64,000 bases of DNA from Plazaster borealis (Eukaryota > Echinodermata > Asteroidea > Forcipulatida > Labidiasteridae), in the NCBI GenBank assembly GCA_021014325.1, contig CM037461.1, positions 1,699,501-1,763,500 of the forward strand. The letters run 5' to 3'. Each line of letters begins with the position of its first letter. The first letter of the stretch is position 1. Of the stretch, positions 34,501 to 45,237 are shown piece by piece. The position numbers were made by a program, and so were the translations under genes. The notes under the pieces were generated by a model. That model searched no databases. It saw only the letters and a list, made by a program, of their open reading frames with translations, and was not told the DNA's origin.

Positions 34501-36346
34501 AGAACCAAGGCGGGAAAATGACCAATCCATTTCAGTCAAAGCTCTGTAGATGACTAATTTTTGAAAAGTCTTTAGACTAGGCAAAAATAGTCAAAACTCT
34601 AAATTGTGACAAATCGTCTTAGTCGAAACAACATTTATGGAGTTATTTTTACTATAATTATAGAAGGCCGCGCGAAAGCAATGCGCTAAACACGCAGCAA
34701 ACACGGTGCTATACCCGTAGCAACCGATAAACTATCACATGGCAACCAGTGTACTAGGAACAGCAGCTTCTTGGTACCATGACATCTAGGCACATTATAA
34801 TGTATTGGGTGTTATAAAACAAATATTGACTGCTTTTACTCGTGCTATGGTTAAAACTCGGTGATCCCCGGAGCGGTTTTTTCCCCTCGGCTCCGCCTCG
34901 GGAAAATAGAACGCGCTGAGGATCACCTCGGGCGTCGTAGTTTTAACCATAGCACTCGAAGCAGTCAATATGTGTATACTAGTTACTGCAAAGTAAAAAT
35001 TAGTCCAGCATAAACTGTATTAGTCAAAAACTCGGGACAAGGCAAACTTAGTCATTTTGATAGGTTTATAAGCATGGATGACGAATAATTTGTTACAGTG
35101 CATATTATGCAAATTTTGACCCATTGGTAATTGTCAAAGACCAGTATCCACACTTGATGTGACCCAACATATATACATGAAATAACAAACCTGTGAAAGT
35201 TTAAGCTTAATCGGTCTCATAAGCTTAATCGGAGTCATGAGCAAACAGTGAAAAAAACCGTTATATATTTTCACTGTTTTCAAACCAGTGATAAAGACTA
35301 ATTGTTTTACTCAAACAAAAGCCTTTCAAGCAAAACTATTTCAAGGGGAGTTTTCCCAACATGACCATCTTCTTTTTATGTCATGTGACTGGGTAGTTTA
35401 GAACATCAAATTCAAGTTCCGATGGTTAAAGCAACCGAGGTGTGGGTTCGAATCTTTGACCAAGATATTTTACTATAATTGCTCCTCTTCACCCAGGGGT
35501 ATAAATGGGTACCTGCGAGGGTAGAGATTGACAATGTGCTTGAAAAGCACTCGGAGCGCCACAGCAGCTCGGGCTGTGTACTCCCCAGGGAGCTGAGAAA
35601 GATTAAAGGATTGTTATTGGCCCAATGACCAGGGCACTAATGTAAAGCACATTGAGTTGTTACTGTGAAATGCGCAATATAAAAACTAGTTAGTATTAAG
35701 TTATGTGCAAATCTTTGAACATTTATATTTTCAACCTCACCAATGTTGTACACACCCTTTAGATGCATTGAAGTAAAATAAATTATGTTGCAATTAGTGG
35801 TGGGTTGAGCCAAAAACTATGACTAAGATAAAAATATTGTTCATTTAGACTAGATTCGGCTTTTCTTGATGAAGAGACCCTTGTCAACTCTGTTGTTAAG
35901 AAATTACTGGGCCGTAATTATTTTCATATGTAAATAAAAACCTGCAATGAAGTTGGCCGTCTATTATGGATTAATTCATGATAGATAAACTTTCGATCAT
36001 GGCCTAAGACTTTCCACTTACCAGGAATTTTGTCGGTGCTATTACTTAACCAGACTTGTTTCGGAAAATCGTCCGAGAGCAGACTGGCAAATATCTTGTC
36101 AATGTACTCCATGATGAAGGTGAGTTCCTCAAGGGTCGTGATTGTGGCCAGTTCGGCAACATGTCCGGTGTGGCTGAATTGCTTACAGAACATCTCAGCT
36201 TCATCGTAGGAGAGGTCCTCAGGGAAATATCGGTAGCAATAGTTTCCATTCTCCATCCATTCGAACTTGCACGGTGAGCATGAGGATTGACTCAAATCAC
36301 AAAGGGCTGATACTACAGCTACGGTTAAGAGGAACCAACTACCCAT
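22376..36346 (-). CDS. Secreted C-type lectin / LamG / Ig protein, copy 2 (whole five-exon gene)
   Basis: Join 36346-36022, 25742-25017, 24330-24043, 23224-23177, 22506-22376 on the minus strand (325+726+288+48+131 nt, 505 residues plus TAA). All exons are open, all junctions are AG/GT and all introns phase 1, exactly as in copy 1. The order is signal peptide, half C-type lectin, LamG, Ig, linker, and a C-terminus ending YPFICKIPDKIH. Divergence from copy 1 by hand count is about 12 substitutions and one inserted Ser in exon 1, about 45 residues in LamG, 8 in Ig, 2 in the linker and 3 in the last exon. No inactivating change was seen, so both paralogues look functional. The first intron is 10.3 kb and holds LINE and BEL/Pao relics. 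Confidence 0.8.
22552..22925. mobile_element. TTAA-flanked MITE with an empty site in copy 1
   Basis: TTAAAGGCACTGAACACGCT to GTGTACGATACCTTTAA. Flanks GTTAGACAA and GTACATGCAGTC are joined in copy 1 by TGAA (1,199-1,202), the unfilled and mutated TTAA target. This fixes the boundaries and the 4-bp TTAA duplication. Confidence 0.9.
23177..23224 (-). CDS. Copy 2 exon 4: 16-residue linker
   Basis: Reads HGTTFSMSDQGHGPSG in the frame set by exon 3, bounded by ATACAG|GCC and GTG|GTAAGTGTC. Only this frame is open in both paralogues. Confidence 0.7.
23279..23537. mobile_element. Inverted-repeat MITE with an empty site in copy 1
   Basis: Ends AAAGATTATAGAGCACCGAA and its near-complement TTCGGCGCTCTATAATCTTT. 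Flanking CTGGCTTATACC and TTACCTTTATGTTCATAC are contiguous in copy 1 at about 1,548-1,572. Confidence 0.85.
24043..24330 (-). CDS. Copy 2 exon 3: Ig-like domain
   Basis: 288 nt with the Ig Cys (YEC), Trp (ITWSLY) and Cys (MAIAC). Acceptor TTTTCAG|AG. The donor is AAAG|GTTAGTAT, a slightly weaker donor than copy 1's GTAAGT. Confidence 0.82.
24331..25016. other. Intron 2 of copy 2
   Basis: No exon. It contains a GGGTCAGAATTGACCCGG-type repeat at about 24,515-24,690. The central part is not alignable by eye with intron 2 of copy 1 (2,348-2,845). Confidence 0.5.
25017..25742 (-). CDS. Copy 2 exon 2: LamG domain
   Basis: 726 nt, phase 1 at both ends, same length as copy 1 although one residue is lost (after QLAG) and one gained (SGTATKFTSISD region). 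Core strands are conserved (MTWSLWLKI, DDALELFVDGVFIASD, SQLTVFAGLLT). Changes cluster in loops such as HSNMFRYYIR and DGCTNLYLGMTNTCNKKYD. Acceptor TTTGCAG|ATG, donor CGTG|GTGAGT. Confidence 0.85.
25743..27489. other. Start of intron 1 of copy 2
   Basis: The first 1,000 bases match copy 1, with a TTAA-type MITE at about 26,405-26,703. The 26,755-27,489 stretch is copy-specific. It holds an unassigned reading frame on each strand near 27,023-27,268, without recognisable domain or splice support. Confidence 0.45.
27490..28940 (+). pseudogene. LINE (non-LTR) reverse transcriptase relic, copy 2
   Basis: Orthologous to 7,889-8,905 but extending further: LAFIDLSSAYDTVW, a GLPKGSVWAPMLF region, YADDLALVATQGTDYEDLNR with catalytic YADD, PNPSKTKVTAFHLSNRLA, and a C-terminal EYCAPLLAGSC...RTIS motif. 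Multiple stops, frameshifts and a local repeat (AAGAACACCTGAAAAAG, twice) mark it as dead. Confidence 0.78.
29040..29530 (+). pseudogene. BEL/Pao gag fragment
   Basis: The open frame from 29,091 carries DLPGLNVLNYPYNLHPVLEK and PPFQELAKFLKERARTCNDP, ending GLCFKCQTKV where the knuckle would continue. A stop just upstream of 29,060 separates it from its own N-terminus. Confidence 0.72.
31223..31552 (+). pseudogene. BEL/Pao integrase fragment
   Basis: GAVRSAGLWI, YVTCKRLRG, NVGMDVFGPWTVVTRKTRGG and SKRWAVIHTCLYSRAIHLEV match the zinc-binding to catalytic-core transition of BEL integrases, including the first catalytic Asp (MDVFG). Truncated after the first half of the core. Confidence 0.78.
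31556..32936. other. No gene seen
   Basis: AT-rich intron. A palindromic element lies at about 32,410-32,585 (GAGCGACGTTTGGCGC facing AAACGTCGCGCTCTTG). Blocks at 32,600-32,930 are shared with 9,095-9,230 and 10,515-10,720, so the stretch belongs to the ancestral unit. Confidence 0.5.
32937..33165. repeat. Third partial copy of the intron-3 tract
   Basis: GGTTTGCGGTAACACCATGT, GAACTGTCCT, GGTAGGAAATCGG and GTTTCGACTAGCTTGC repeat the tract at 1,630-1,972 and 23,610-23,960. It lies here inside intron 1, so the tract is itself an interspersed repeat or was moved. Confidence 0.75.
33341..34286. other. Copy 2-specific insertion of about 945 bp
   Basis: GTACCAGGTGCAAATG is followed in copy 1 by GACGGGAAAACCTAT (14,89x). 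In copy 2 the match resumes only at GGCAGGAAAAACCTATACC. The insert contains GAACGTTCAAACG repeats and a twice-used AATGAAATTGAATGG, but no coding motif, and it is not assigned to a family. Confidence 0.6.
34637..34975. mobile_element. Copy 2-specific palindromic insertion
   Basis: TTGACTGCTTTTACTCGTGC, then TATGGTTAAAACTCGGTGAT, faces GATCACCTCGGGCG and TAGTTTTAACCATAGCACTC, then GAAGCAGTCAATAT. The arms cover about 34,826-34,971. Copy 1 at about 15,240-15,280 lacks it. Confidence 0.72.
35362..35715 (+). mobile_element. tRNA-derived SINE inserted in a MITE (copy 2 only)
   Basis: The head has box B-like GGTGTGGGTTCGAATC. The body is GGGGTATAAATGGGTACCTG, GGAGCGCCACAGCAGCTCGG and a tail GAAATGCGCAATATAAAAAC. 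It splits the MITE that is intact in copy 1 (15,447-15,777), giving a relative date. Confidence 0.75.
36022..36346 (-). CDS. Copy 2 exon 1: signal peptide and N-terminal half of C-type lectin domain
   Basis: The ATG at 36346-36344 gives MGSWFLLTVAVVSALCDLSQ, then SSCSPCKFEWMENGNYCYRY. An in-frame upstream ATG (36382) would add MTATCCSQTSSE. I prefer the inner start because it begins a proper signal peptide and is the one shared with copy 1. Donor CTG|GTAAGTGG. Confidence 0.85.
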
Positions 36347-36562
36347 TTCACTTGATGTTTGTGAGCAACAAGTGGCGGTCATTGGCGATTTGCACTCAGT
36401 TTATGAAAACTATTTTTCGATTATACCAACACCCTTTCAGTTGTCTTCATGCGCAAACGATCTATAGGCACAGACTGTCGGAGTTTAGCTGCTAGCTCAT
36501 ATAGGTTGAATGTTCTGAATTTAAAAAAAAACCACCTTATGACATTGCAAAAGGGGAGGAGC

Positions 36563-39350
36563 TTTTGTTAACAGCATCACCAGTGAGAGCACTCAGTCAG
36601 ACGTAAAATAGGTCACTGTTTATCTCGGCATTTCCTTTGGCAACTTCTAGTTGTATTATCATTTATTTATGCATTTTTTGTATAGTTTGTTTTCCCTTTG
36701 CTGTATTGTGCTAATCCGCTACCCGCCCGAGCTATGTGCAGTCTCTGTATGCACATGCATGTGTATGTGTACGCAGTGCCATGAGTGGTGTGAAGTGTAT
36801 TTTGAAAACTGCGACTAGGCAAGGATCTCTATGGAAGCATAACCGCCTATTCTACCGAATACATATTTGCATAGGTTAATTTTTTGATGTGGGCCTAAAG
36901 TATTAGTGTGTCGTTTTGTTTTTGTCAGTTTAGGCAGTTTTGGACAATAAAGTTGAGTTTTGGAACTAATAAAAACTCCCGGGTCAGAATTAACCGAGAT
37001 TCCGGGTCCAAAGGGGCCTGACCCAATCCCGGTCAGGTTAACCCTCAATGATGCCATCGGACTGTAGCCCACTGTCCGGTTTTAATTCAATAATCAGTAC
37101 TCCGCCATTTTTAATTTGTTTAATCTAAAAATTCAGCATTCCCCATCTACACTTAGCCAAATAGCATGGTAATGTCTTGTTACAATCCGGGGTCTTTTTC
37201 ACACACACAAAATCCATCAATGACCAGCTCTCCCGGAATTCCCATAGGAATTGCACATCAGTTGCTTGACCTTGGGGTCAATAGCCACTACTTGGTGAAA
37301 TGAGCCATATGGTTTCCAGATGGGTTTTTCTGTATACTTGTACAATGGCTTTTAGCAGTGGCCTGGTTGTTTATTTGAATGATTTGAGTAGGGTCCATAT
37401 CTAATGGTTTGGGCCATTTCAAATTGATTTGGTTCTCCACAAAAATGTATGATTTGTTTTTGATGATGTCACGCAGGGCCCGGAAAGTGATTTACAAAAT
37501 TGTTACAGAAATTGTTCAGGTCCCACGGAACCCTGATCCTGGGCTATTCTGACCCGGACGTTTTAACCCTTAAAAGTCTGGAAATGTTCAATCCAAAAAG
37601 TCCAGATTTGAAAAGGGGGGAGGGGCACGGATCAATTGGTGCCCCGTGTCACCCACCAATCCCCCCCCCACTCTTCGCCACTGGAGACGTGTGTTCAGAA
37701 AGCTTTGAAGATAACATTCATATGTGTATTGACTTTCAAAAGGTTTAGTGCATCAGTGCATGTCGTTTGCATATTTCACGATATACACCGTTCTAATGTT
37801 CACCTAATGTACACCAAAATGTTTTAACATTTGGCCGTACTTAATGGCCTGTAAGCACTTTCAATCTTTATCCTCCAGGATGTCTTATGATTAATTTTGT
37901 ATGAGTTACTTCATTAATTGTTTACAACCTGAAGCTACCCAGATCTATAGAGTGCACCCTTTTATTGACTAATTCAGATGTCCTTATACACACAGATATC
38001 GTTATTAGTCTTTTGTTAAACTAATAACTAGAACCACTGAACCATGGACAGATCAAATGCAACAAAAGCTACTGGCATGATTATAATTTGACATTTCGGA
38101 AATAAGTTGTCGATAGTCATGTGCTGATAACCAAGGTCATACATAAGAGGTTATTGTAAGCAATAAATCAACAGACACCATGATTGTGTTTTCAATACCA
38201 TTTATTGTACTCAAAATGCATCTCAGTGTTTTGACATCTGTTTGACATTCTGTGGAAATGTTTCATCTACTGTACAGTGCCTAATTAGATTTAAGCATTG
38301 TGCATTTTGTACTAGCTATGAGCTTGAATACTGGTGTTTGCATTATACAAAATATAGTGTACACGTATACTCAGTAGTGTCATACCGTAAAACGAGAATA
38401 AATTTCTGCCCTCCCCTTTTTTTGTTTCTCTTTTTGTGGGGGGGGGGGGGTCTGGTATGCGGGAAAACAAATATTGTGAGGGGCATAATATTTTACCTAT
38501 TGGTTACATTGATCAGTTGTTGTACTGTTACCTTCGCTCCAGGTCAGAATTAACCCGGATCCGGGTGCAGTAGGGTTTGACCTAATTCTGGGTCACTATG
38601 ATTCTGAATATGTGTGTAGATGAACCAGAAATCCGAGTCCGAGTTATAATCACATTTTCTAATAACCACTTTCCGGGTCAGCTTGACCCTGAAATGGTCA
38701 TGCCCCCAGGGACGCTGAACTCGGGTCTGTTCTGACCCGGGAATGTATGCACAGCCTATAATTGCAGCACTCACTTACTGGAAACACCGCAAATTCCGTC
38801 TGCACGCGCGTTTCCTACTATTCATTATTGTTTGGTTGTAACGTTGACAGACTGTTTTGAATAACATTATTTTTTGCCATCTAGAGGATTTTAAAATGTA
38901 CTTATCAACATTTATAATTTGTTCGATCTCGATTGGGTGGGTGAAGGCAATAGTTCTGAGCAGGGTATTCGCCCCCCCCCAACCCCCTGCTGCATTCCCA
39001 ACACCGGTTACGCCACTGATGTTCAGTGGACAGCAAGCGGTTAATGTTGATTTTTTGTCATTCTATTTGAAGAACAAACATTACACAACCGCAGCTCGCA
39101 TTCAGATTTACCTAAAATACAGAACTATAAGTAGGCCCTACGTCATAGTAAACAGGTCAGTTCAAGAGATAAAACAAAGTAAGTATAACAAAAAATGACA
39201 TTTGTATGACAACCCTTTTTTCCGTCGTGGAGGAACTTTGGCGTACCAAATATTTATCTTCAGGGGCCTCGAAAGATGAGATGTCTTGGGGGCTTATATT
39301 GGCGGTGCTGTCGACCCCGTACACTGTCCCACTGTCGCACTAAGACGATG
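36563..39350. other. No gene seen; 5' flank of copy 2 gene
   Basis: No splice-bounded exon. GGGTCAGAATTAACC-type repeats lie at about 36,960-37,060, 37,515-37,562 and 38,540-38,760. 37,735-38,480 matches 17,800-18,490. Confidence 0.45.
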
Positions 39351-39351
39351 C

Positions 39352-39540
39352 TTAAAGGGATTGTATACTTTTGGTAATTGGAACCCAATGTTTGTTTCAA
39401 TCCTTTATAGTTGTAGATCTATACCATAAAACTAACCGGTAAAAATTTCATTTCAAAAGGTGGTAGTTTTTGTGAGATATTGTCGAAAATCGGGAGCAGT
39501 TATGTCCACGAGTCACTCCAAACGTATACAGACCCTTTAA
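39352..39540. mobile_element. Short TTAA-flanked MITE
   Basis: TTAAAGGGATTGTATACTTT to CGTATACAGACCCTTTAA. The corresponding copy 1 element (19,795-19,987) has lost its left end. Confidence 0.75.
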
Positions 39541-39557
39541 AGCTATCCTGGTTAATA

Positions 39558-40077
39558 GACTGTGCAAGTCTCGCGCATATTTGAACGTCCGGGACCATTG
39601 TGGAGTTTTACGTGGGCGGCATATTGTTATGTCAGTTATTTTGGTTTATTGTAGTTTATGGCTAGGGAAATTATATAATGTTGATGGGAATACAATACTA
39701 AGTGATTAACAATATGAAAGTAAACCAATTCAACAAAATAACGAATAAAACCTGAGAATAAGACTTGACCTCCGTTTCCGGTTACTTGTAAAAAAACAAA
39801 AACAAAACAATGCCCAACTGACGGTCATGTTCTCATTAAACCTATGTAATAGACGCACTAAGCGTGATTGGCAAATGGGGTTTCAAACAATAAGTATCTA
39901 ATAATAAGTATTTTTGTATTATACAATAATTAGCAACTTGCTGTGGGTATTTTTATATTCAAGAACTGTGTATTAAATATAATTTATAAAGAAGATTTGA
40001 TTTCATAGAACAATATTGTCTTCTTTCGAGTTTTGTTTCCTTCTCGTTTTTGATATGCGCGGGACTTGCACAGTATA
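39558..40077. mobile_element. GACTGTGCAAGTCTCGCGC-ended MITE
   Basis: Starts GACTGTGCAAGTCTCGCGCA and ends TATGCGCGGGACTTGCACAG. The ends are better preserved than in the orthologue at 20,003-20,545. Confidence 0.78.
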
Positions 40078-40320
40078 TATCCCTAGATGAATCCTACATG
40101 GTATAACCGAGTACACGTAGCCTTTCGTCAAGGCCTTCGTGGATTATAGACAAAACTGTGTTGCCGCCAGGCGTGAAAAAGGGGACACTACTCGCGCGAA
40201 AACGGTTTGCGTTTTTGTTGTTGAATTATTCATAACGTTTCAATTATAAATCATTCGTACTGTCTATATGCAATGAGGCAAAACTGCTGAAAGGTTAACC
40301 ATTCACTATACATACTTGGT

Positions 40321-40726
40321 TTAAAGGGTCTGTATACGTTTGGTATTGAATCTGAAAATTAATGGCAATAAAAAATTACTTTGTAAGAAGTACAGCAGCT
40401 TTGGATATGTATAAAGCATTTTGAGAAATTGTTTCACTTCGAAGTACTGCGGTTATGGAAATAGATATCACCTTTTATCCCCAAAACATTGAATCCGAGA
40501 AGCGTTACTGCAGTAACGTTTCTCAGGTTGTGTTTTCCAATTGCAGATTATTCTTCCTGCGTGGACATAACCGCTCCAGATTGTCAGCAATATCTCAAAA
40601 AATGCTATCACCTTTTGAAATGAAATTTACACAGGTTAGTTTTTAATAATATGGTATATATCTACAACTTTATAGGATTGATACAAACAGTTGTTTCCAA
40701 CTACCAAACGTGTACAATGCCTTTAA
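40321..40726. mobile_element. TTAA-flanked MITE, GGGTCTGTATACGTTTGG subfamily
   Basis: TTAAAGGGTCTGTATACGTT to CGTGTACAATGCCTTTAA with intact TTAA at both sides. Orthologue at 20,765-21,256. Confidence 0.8.
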
Positions 40727-41235
40727 TGTATGCTGATCCATCGCTTATAAATGGTTTTGAACCGGAGAGTCTGGTTAAGAAACTGCACAGGCTTGGTTGG
40801 TATGTGTCAAGTTGTCCGTTTGTCTCACTGTCCTTACATGGGGTGGTCCACTCTACAGTGAACGTCGACTCGACTAATTTCTCATCATGCTAACACTTTT
40901 TGGGTCTGTAAACTGGTAAGTAACCCACAATTTTTAAATGCAAAACAATCATTCCTTGTCGTTGAATGCTTAAGTAGTAGAGATAAGTCCGTTTAATTTC
41001 AGGTGGTTTTATTTTCATTAATAAGTTTGACAAAAAATGCGAACAAAGTGCGAGTGTATATCTTTAAATCCATATTACTGTTGAGTATTAAAAAACAAAG
41101 CTTCATCGTGTTCTTATTGAACCCGTTTGTCAAACCGAAGCCCCTTCAGAAAATGTCCTGTCGCCCCCCCCCCCCTCCCCCTCCTGGTAACGCCACTGCA
41201 GAGGTTACACGTGATGGTGAAACACACACTTGCAA

Positions 41236-41935
41236 ATCTATTGGTATGCTGGTTATGCTAGTTGGTGTAACTATACGAAACGATATTGGTATGCTGGTTA
41301 TGCTAGTTGGTGTAACGATACTAAAAGATATTGGTTTGCTGGTTATGCTAGTTGGTGTAACTAAACGAAACGATATTGGTTTGCTGGTTATGCTAGTTGG
41401 TGTAACTATACGAAACGATATTGGTTTGCTGGTTATGCCAGTTGGTGTAACTATAAGAAACGATATTGGTTTGCTGGTTTATGCTAGTTGGTGTAACTAT
41501 ACGAAACGATATTGGTTTGCTGGTTATGCTAGTTGGTGTAACTATACGAAACGATAATGGTTTGCTGGTTATGCTAGTTGGTGTAACTATACGAAACGAT
41601 ATTGGTTTGCTGGTTTATGCTATAGTTGGTGTAACTATACAAAACGATATTGGTTTGCTGGTTATGCTAGTTGGTGTAACTATACGAAACGATATTGGTG
41701 TGCTGGTTTGTTCTAGTTGGTGTAACTATACGAAACGATATTGGTTTGCTGGTTTATGCTAGTTGGTGTAACTATACGAAACGATATTGGTTTGCTGGTT
41801 ATGCTAGTTGGTGTAACTATACGAAACTATTGGTTCGCTGGTACGAAACTATTGGTTTGCTGGTTATGCTAGTTGGTGTAACTGTACAAAACTATTGGTT
41901 TGCTGGTTATGCTAGTTGGTGTAAATACGAAAATA
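41236..41935. repeat. Minisatellite, 45-bp period, about 16 copies
   Basis: Unit GGTTTGCTGGTTATGCTAGT plus TGGTGTAACTATACGAAACG plus ATATT. Because 45 is divisible by three, long open frames run through it by chance. The homologous array in unit 1 (21,836-22,000) has four shorter copies. Confidence 0.92.
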
Positions 41936-41948
41936 TTATGTGTAAGGC

Positions 41949-42234
41949 TTAAAGGGACACGTTGACTTGGATTGGGCAATTTTGAGCTATAAAAAGCATT
42001 TGAAAGCGTTCGTTATTTAATATATGGTTGGAAAAAAATGTTTTAAAAGTAGATTATAATGATCTAAACAAATGCCTCGAAATTGTGTGGTTTTCCTTTA
42101 CTTCGCGAACTTACACGGTCCGCCAAATGGCGGTTAGTGTTAGTTCACGAAGTAAAAGGAAAAAAAAACACAATTTCATAACAAACGCTTTTTGTAGCCC
42201 AAAGCGCCCAATCTAAGTAACGTGTCCCTTTTAA
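41949..42234. mobile_element. TTAA-flanked MITE with 27-bp terminal inverted repeats
   Basis: TTAAAGGGACACGTTGACTT and its near-complement AAGTAACGTGTCCCTTTTAA, with TTAA on both sides. An inner palindrome, CTTCGCGAACTTACAC..GTGTTAGTTCACGAAG, lies at about 42,100-42,155. Confidence 0.85.
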
Positions 42235-45209
42235 ATCCAGGTGTGTGTTGTGCATAATTTGTAGTGCGCAATTCTTTAAAATGAAAATAAACGCCAAAAA
42301 TTGCACATGATTTTTTCGGATAATGAACACAGTGCGAAATACGGCATGGAATTACATGCACTGCTTGGCATGTATTCTCATTTGTACGCATTGTGCAATA
42401 CGTACTAGGCCTACTCACAAAGCATTACTTACAGGACACATGGAATCCCGGCCTTGGTTTCTGAAATTTTGTGAAAATGTTAAGTGCAACCATCACTTTG
42501 TGGAGAAAGAATTTATTGGTTGCTGCACTAAACAGTCTTATAGTCATACACGGTGTGCCTGGCTGGCCACACAGCCGTCAGTCAGTACAGTAAAGAGTCG
42601 TCGTGTCAGCAGCTCGTCGTCATTTTTTTCAAACATAGACCTTGCAAGTCTCGCGCGTATTTAAGTATTGGGATCCGTTAAAGTGCGTGAGTTTGTTTCC
42701 TTCATGCGTTATAAAGCAAAATACGTGGGACCAAGGTGGTCCCAAGAATGTTTGAATACGCGCGAGACTTGCACGAATCATTGTGGCCATTTATCTGTAC
42801 TCCTTTAAAAAATTGTCAGAGACTGTCCGTCTAGTTTGTCCACCACCATCAAAGCCCTGTAAGTTCGGTTTGTAGAATATGTGTGCCTCGACCACGTGTT
42901 CAAAACTAACCCTTATTTATTCCTTTCGCTATTTCTGCATTAATTGAGCGGCTGAACCATTACTCAGCGTCTTCCTTTATGTTCATTTGCGGGAAAATGA
43001 ACCATAAGGTAATCGCTTGTTGATGTGTTTGTCCTAGATCTCTTGTCTTATAGCCCCTGTGTGATGGAAGTTAATTTAACCTTAAATTTATTTCAAGTTG
43101 TCAATTTTAATAGACTTTATGCATTGACGTCATCAAGCTGTCATCTTTTTTTTTTTAGAGGTAAACCGATGATGAAACAATGGAAACGCTTTGATGTGTA
43201 CGCGCGGCACACAGGATTAGCCAATGAATAACCTCACTTTGACCTCTAAGCGAGGCGCCCTAATAAAATTACGTTATATGCATAAGGTCTATAGTTATTC
43301 GAGAATAGATATAGTCGGCTGATCAAATACCACACACGTCTGCGAATCGTTAGGGAAGAAAGGGTAGACATTTGACACCATGTCTTTGAGTAGGGGTGAT
43401 TTTCAGTAGACCCGGCTGCAAAATACTGTGTCACCATTTCATTTTCTCTGTTGAACTGTTGAACAGAACTGTCTACATCCAAATAACTATATAACAGGCT
43501 TCGGGTCTACACTAAATGGAGCCCATTGGTTGAATTTGTTTTGTGTTGACTATAAACCGGCTCTTGTCTCTTGATAAGCATAACAAACGGATAAATATAC
43601 ATACCGGTACACTCAGATATATTAGTATACAATACGATTGGAACATCTTAATTGCGCACCAACGTACAGCAAACATAAAATGTACCTTTCCAATATAAAA
43701 ACCGTTCGTTACGTCGTAAATGTAGACGTCATAGGGTGCAATCAGTAGAGAGGTTTCGCAAGTCTACGGATACAGATACGTGTTATGTTTAAGCGTAACC
43801 GTTGTAATTGGACACGCGTCAGATTTTTTTCACAATCATAATGTTCTATGTTACTGGGGACGCTAAGGTTCAACGCTAAGGTTCAACGCTAAGGTTCAAC
43901 GCCCAGGGAGCGTACGAAGTTCCACGCATTGCACCTAAAAATACCAAAAAGATATACATATTTTGTTATACTTCTTTCCCAATTTAATAATTGATAATAA
44001 CTATAGCGGAAATATAGTGGCAAATATTGTTCACTCAGGACAATCATACAACTGTTATTTTGCAAAACGTATCCGTTTTTGTATTTACGTGTATGAAGGC
44101 TCGTATACGTTGCTAATGTGCACGCAAAACATAGTCGCCACAGTTAAACGGCATACTGACACATACAAAGCGTTGACGTATACGTCTTCGTGTGTATATT
44201 CGTAGACATGCGAAACATCAACGTTATTGTTGACGTCATCAAAGTAACTGTTTAAAGGAGTGCGTACAAAAAGCTCGCACCTTCATCAAATGTACGGGTA
44301 TCAGCTCAACTATTTAGCTCCTGCTCCAGGTTGGGCTGCCAAGTCAATGGGAGACTTTGGAACGCTAGGCGGCAGCAGACTTATTAGGTAAATTTCCATT
44401 GTTTACATAGTTCTGAACATGCGCACAATTCCGAGAACAGTAGATTTTACCTGGTAAGTCTGCTGCCTGCCACCTATGTCCCCACAAGTCTCCCATTTGA
44501 ACCCAAATACGGTAGTTGATCCCGAGGCAGGGAGGCAACGCCGATTCAACGCTGTGTTTGTTTCGTCTGAGATCCTGATTTGGATCACGTGGTCTAGTGC
44601 AGTGCAAAACAAACATAACTAGACCTATGTGGACGTTTGAATCTGTCTGTTGCGCAGCCGCAGTAGGTAACTTCTTGTCTGCTAATTGGCAGCAGATTTA
44701 CCAAATATAACGTTCTTTGAAATGTGCACATGATCAGAACTAAGCATTATACAAATACTTGCCATTTATACTGCCACCTAGCGTCCAATAGATTTTTCAG
44801 AATATTTCAACCATGATCTACATGGTGAAATTAAGTGGGTTTTAAACAACTTGATCCCACCACTCATTGTCGGGAATAGGACTACCCATAGGATCATGAT
44901 CAGGATCTGCACGCAACAAATCACACGCTATCTAAAAGAGTACGTGACCACACGCGTTTCCGAGTTGACAGCTTCTTCAGTGCCACGCCTACAGATCCCT
45001 TGCATTGACCACCATCTTTGATGTCAAACAATGGAAACGTGCACGTGAGTACGCGCTGCGCATGACTCTCGGCCAATGGTAGCTCTTCATTGTCCACAGT
45101 GAGGGGACTGTGTTGGGCTTGTGACGTCATATGCAAGGGATCTATTCGTCAACGGTGTCGCTGCTACAGCCACAGCCGTAGCAAGACTTTACAAAGTCAG
45201 AAACGACTG
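42235..45209. other. Intergenic: no gene seen, several small inverted-repeat elements
   Basis: Holds a 140-bp MITE at 42,637-42,776 (GCAAGTCTCGCGCGTATTT..ATACGCGCGAGACTTGC). A 14-bp triplet CGCTAAGGTTCAA lies at 43,861-43,903. Inverted repeats lie at about 44,349-44,495 (GGGAGACTTTGGAACGCTAG facing CACAAGTCTCCC) and about 44,994-45,146 (GATCCCTTGCAT facing ATGCAAGGGATC). No exon support. Confidence 0.55.
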
Positions 45210-45215
45210 TTTATT
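45210..45215 (-). promoter_or_regulatory. Candidate polyadenylation signal AATAAA
   Basis: AATAAA on the minus strand, about 25 bases after the TAG of the LGR receptor gene. The position is unusually close to the stop and would give a very short 3' UTR. Confidence 0.35.
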
Positions 45216-45237
45216 ATACACATAGCTAATTTTTGGA

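Larger units (their letters stand above)
33210..41935. repeat. Duplicated unit, 5' gene part, copy 2
   Basis: Collinear with 14,740-22,020, including exon 1 and the terminal minisatellite, with several copy-specific insertions. Confidence 0.85.

Noticed and set aside
41003..41557. 184-residue frame, hydrophobic repeats
   Set aside because: It is produced by the 45-bp minisatellite; the homologous array in unit 1 has a 40-bp period and no such frame.
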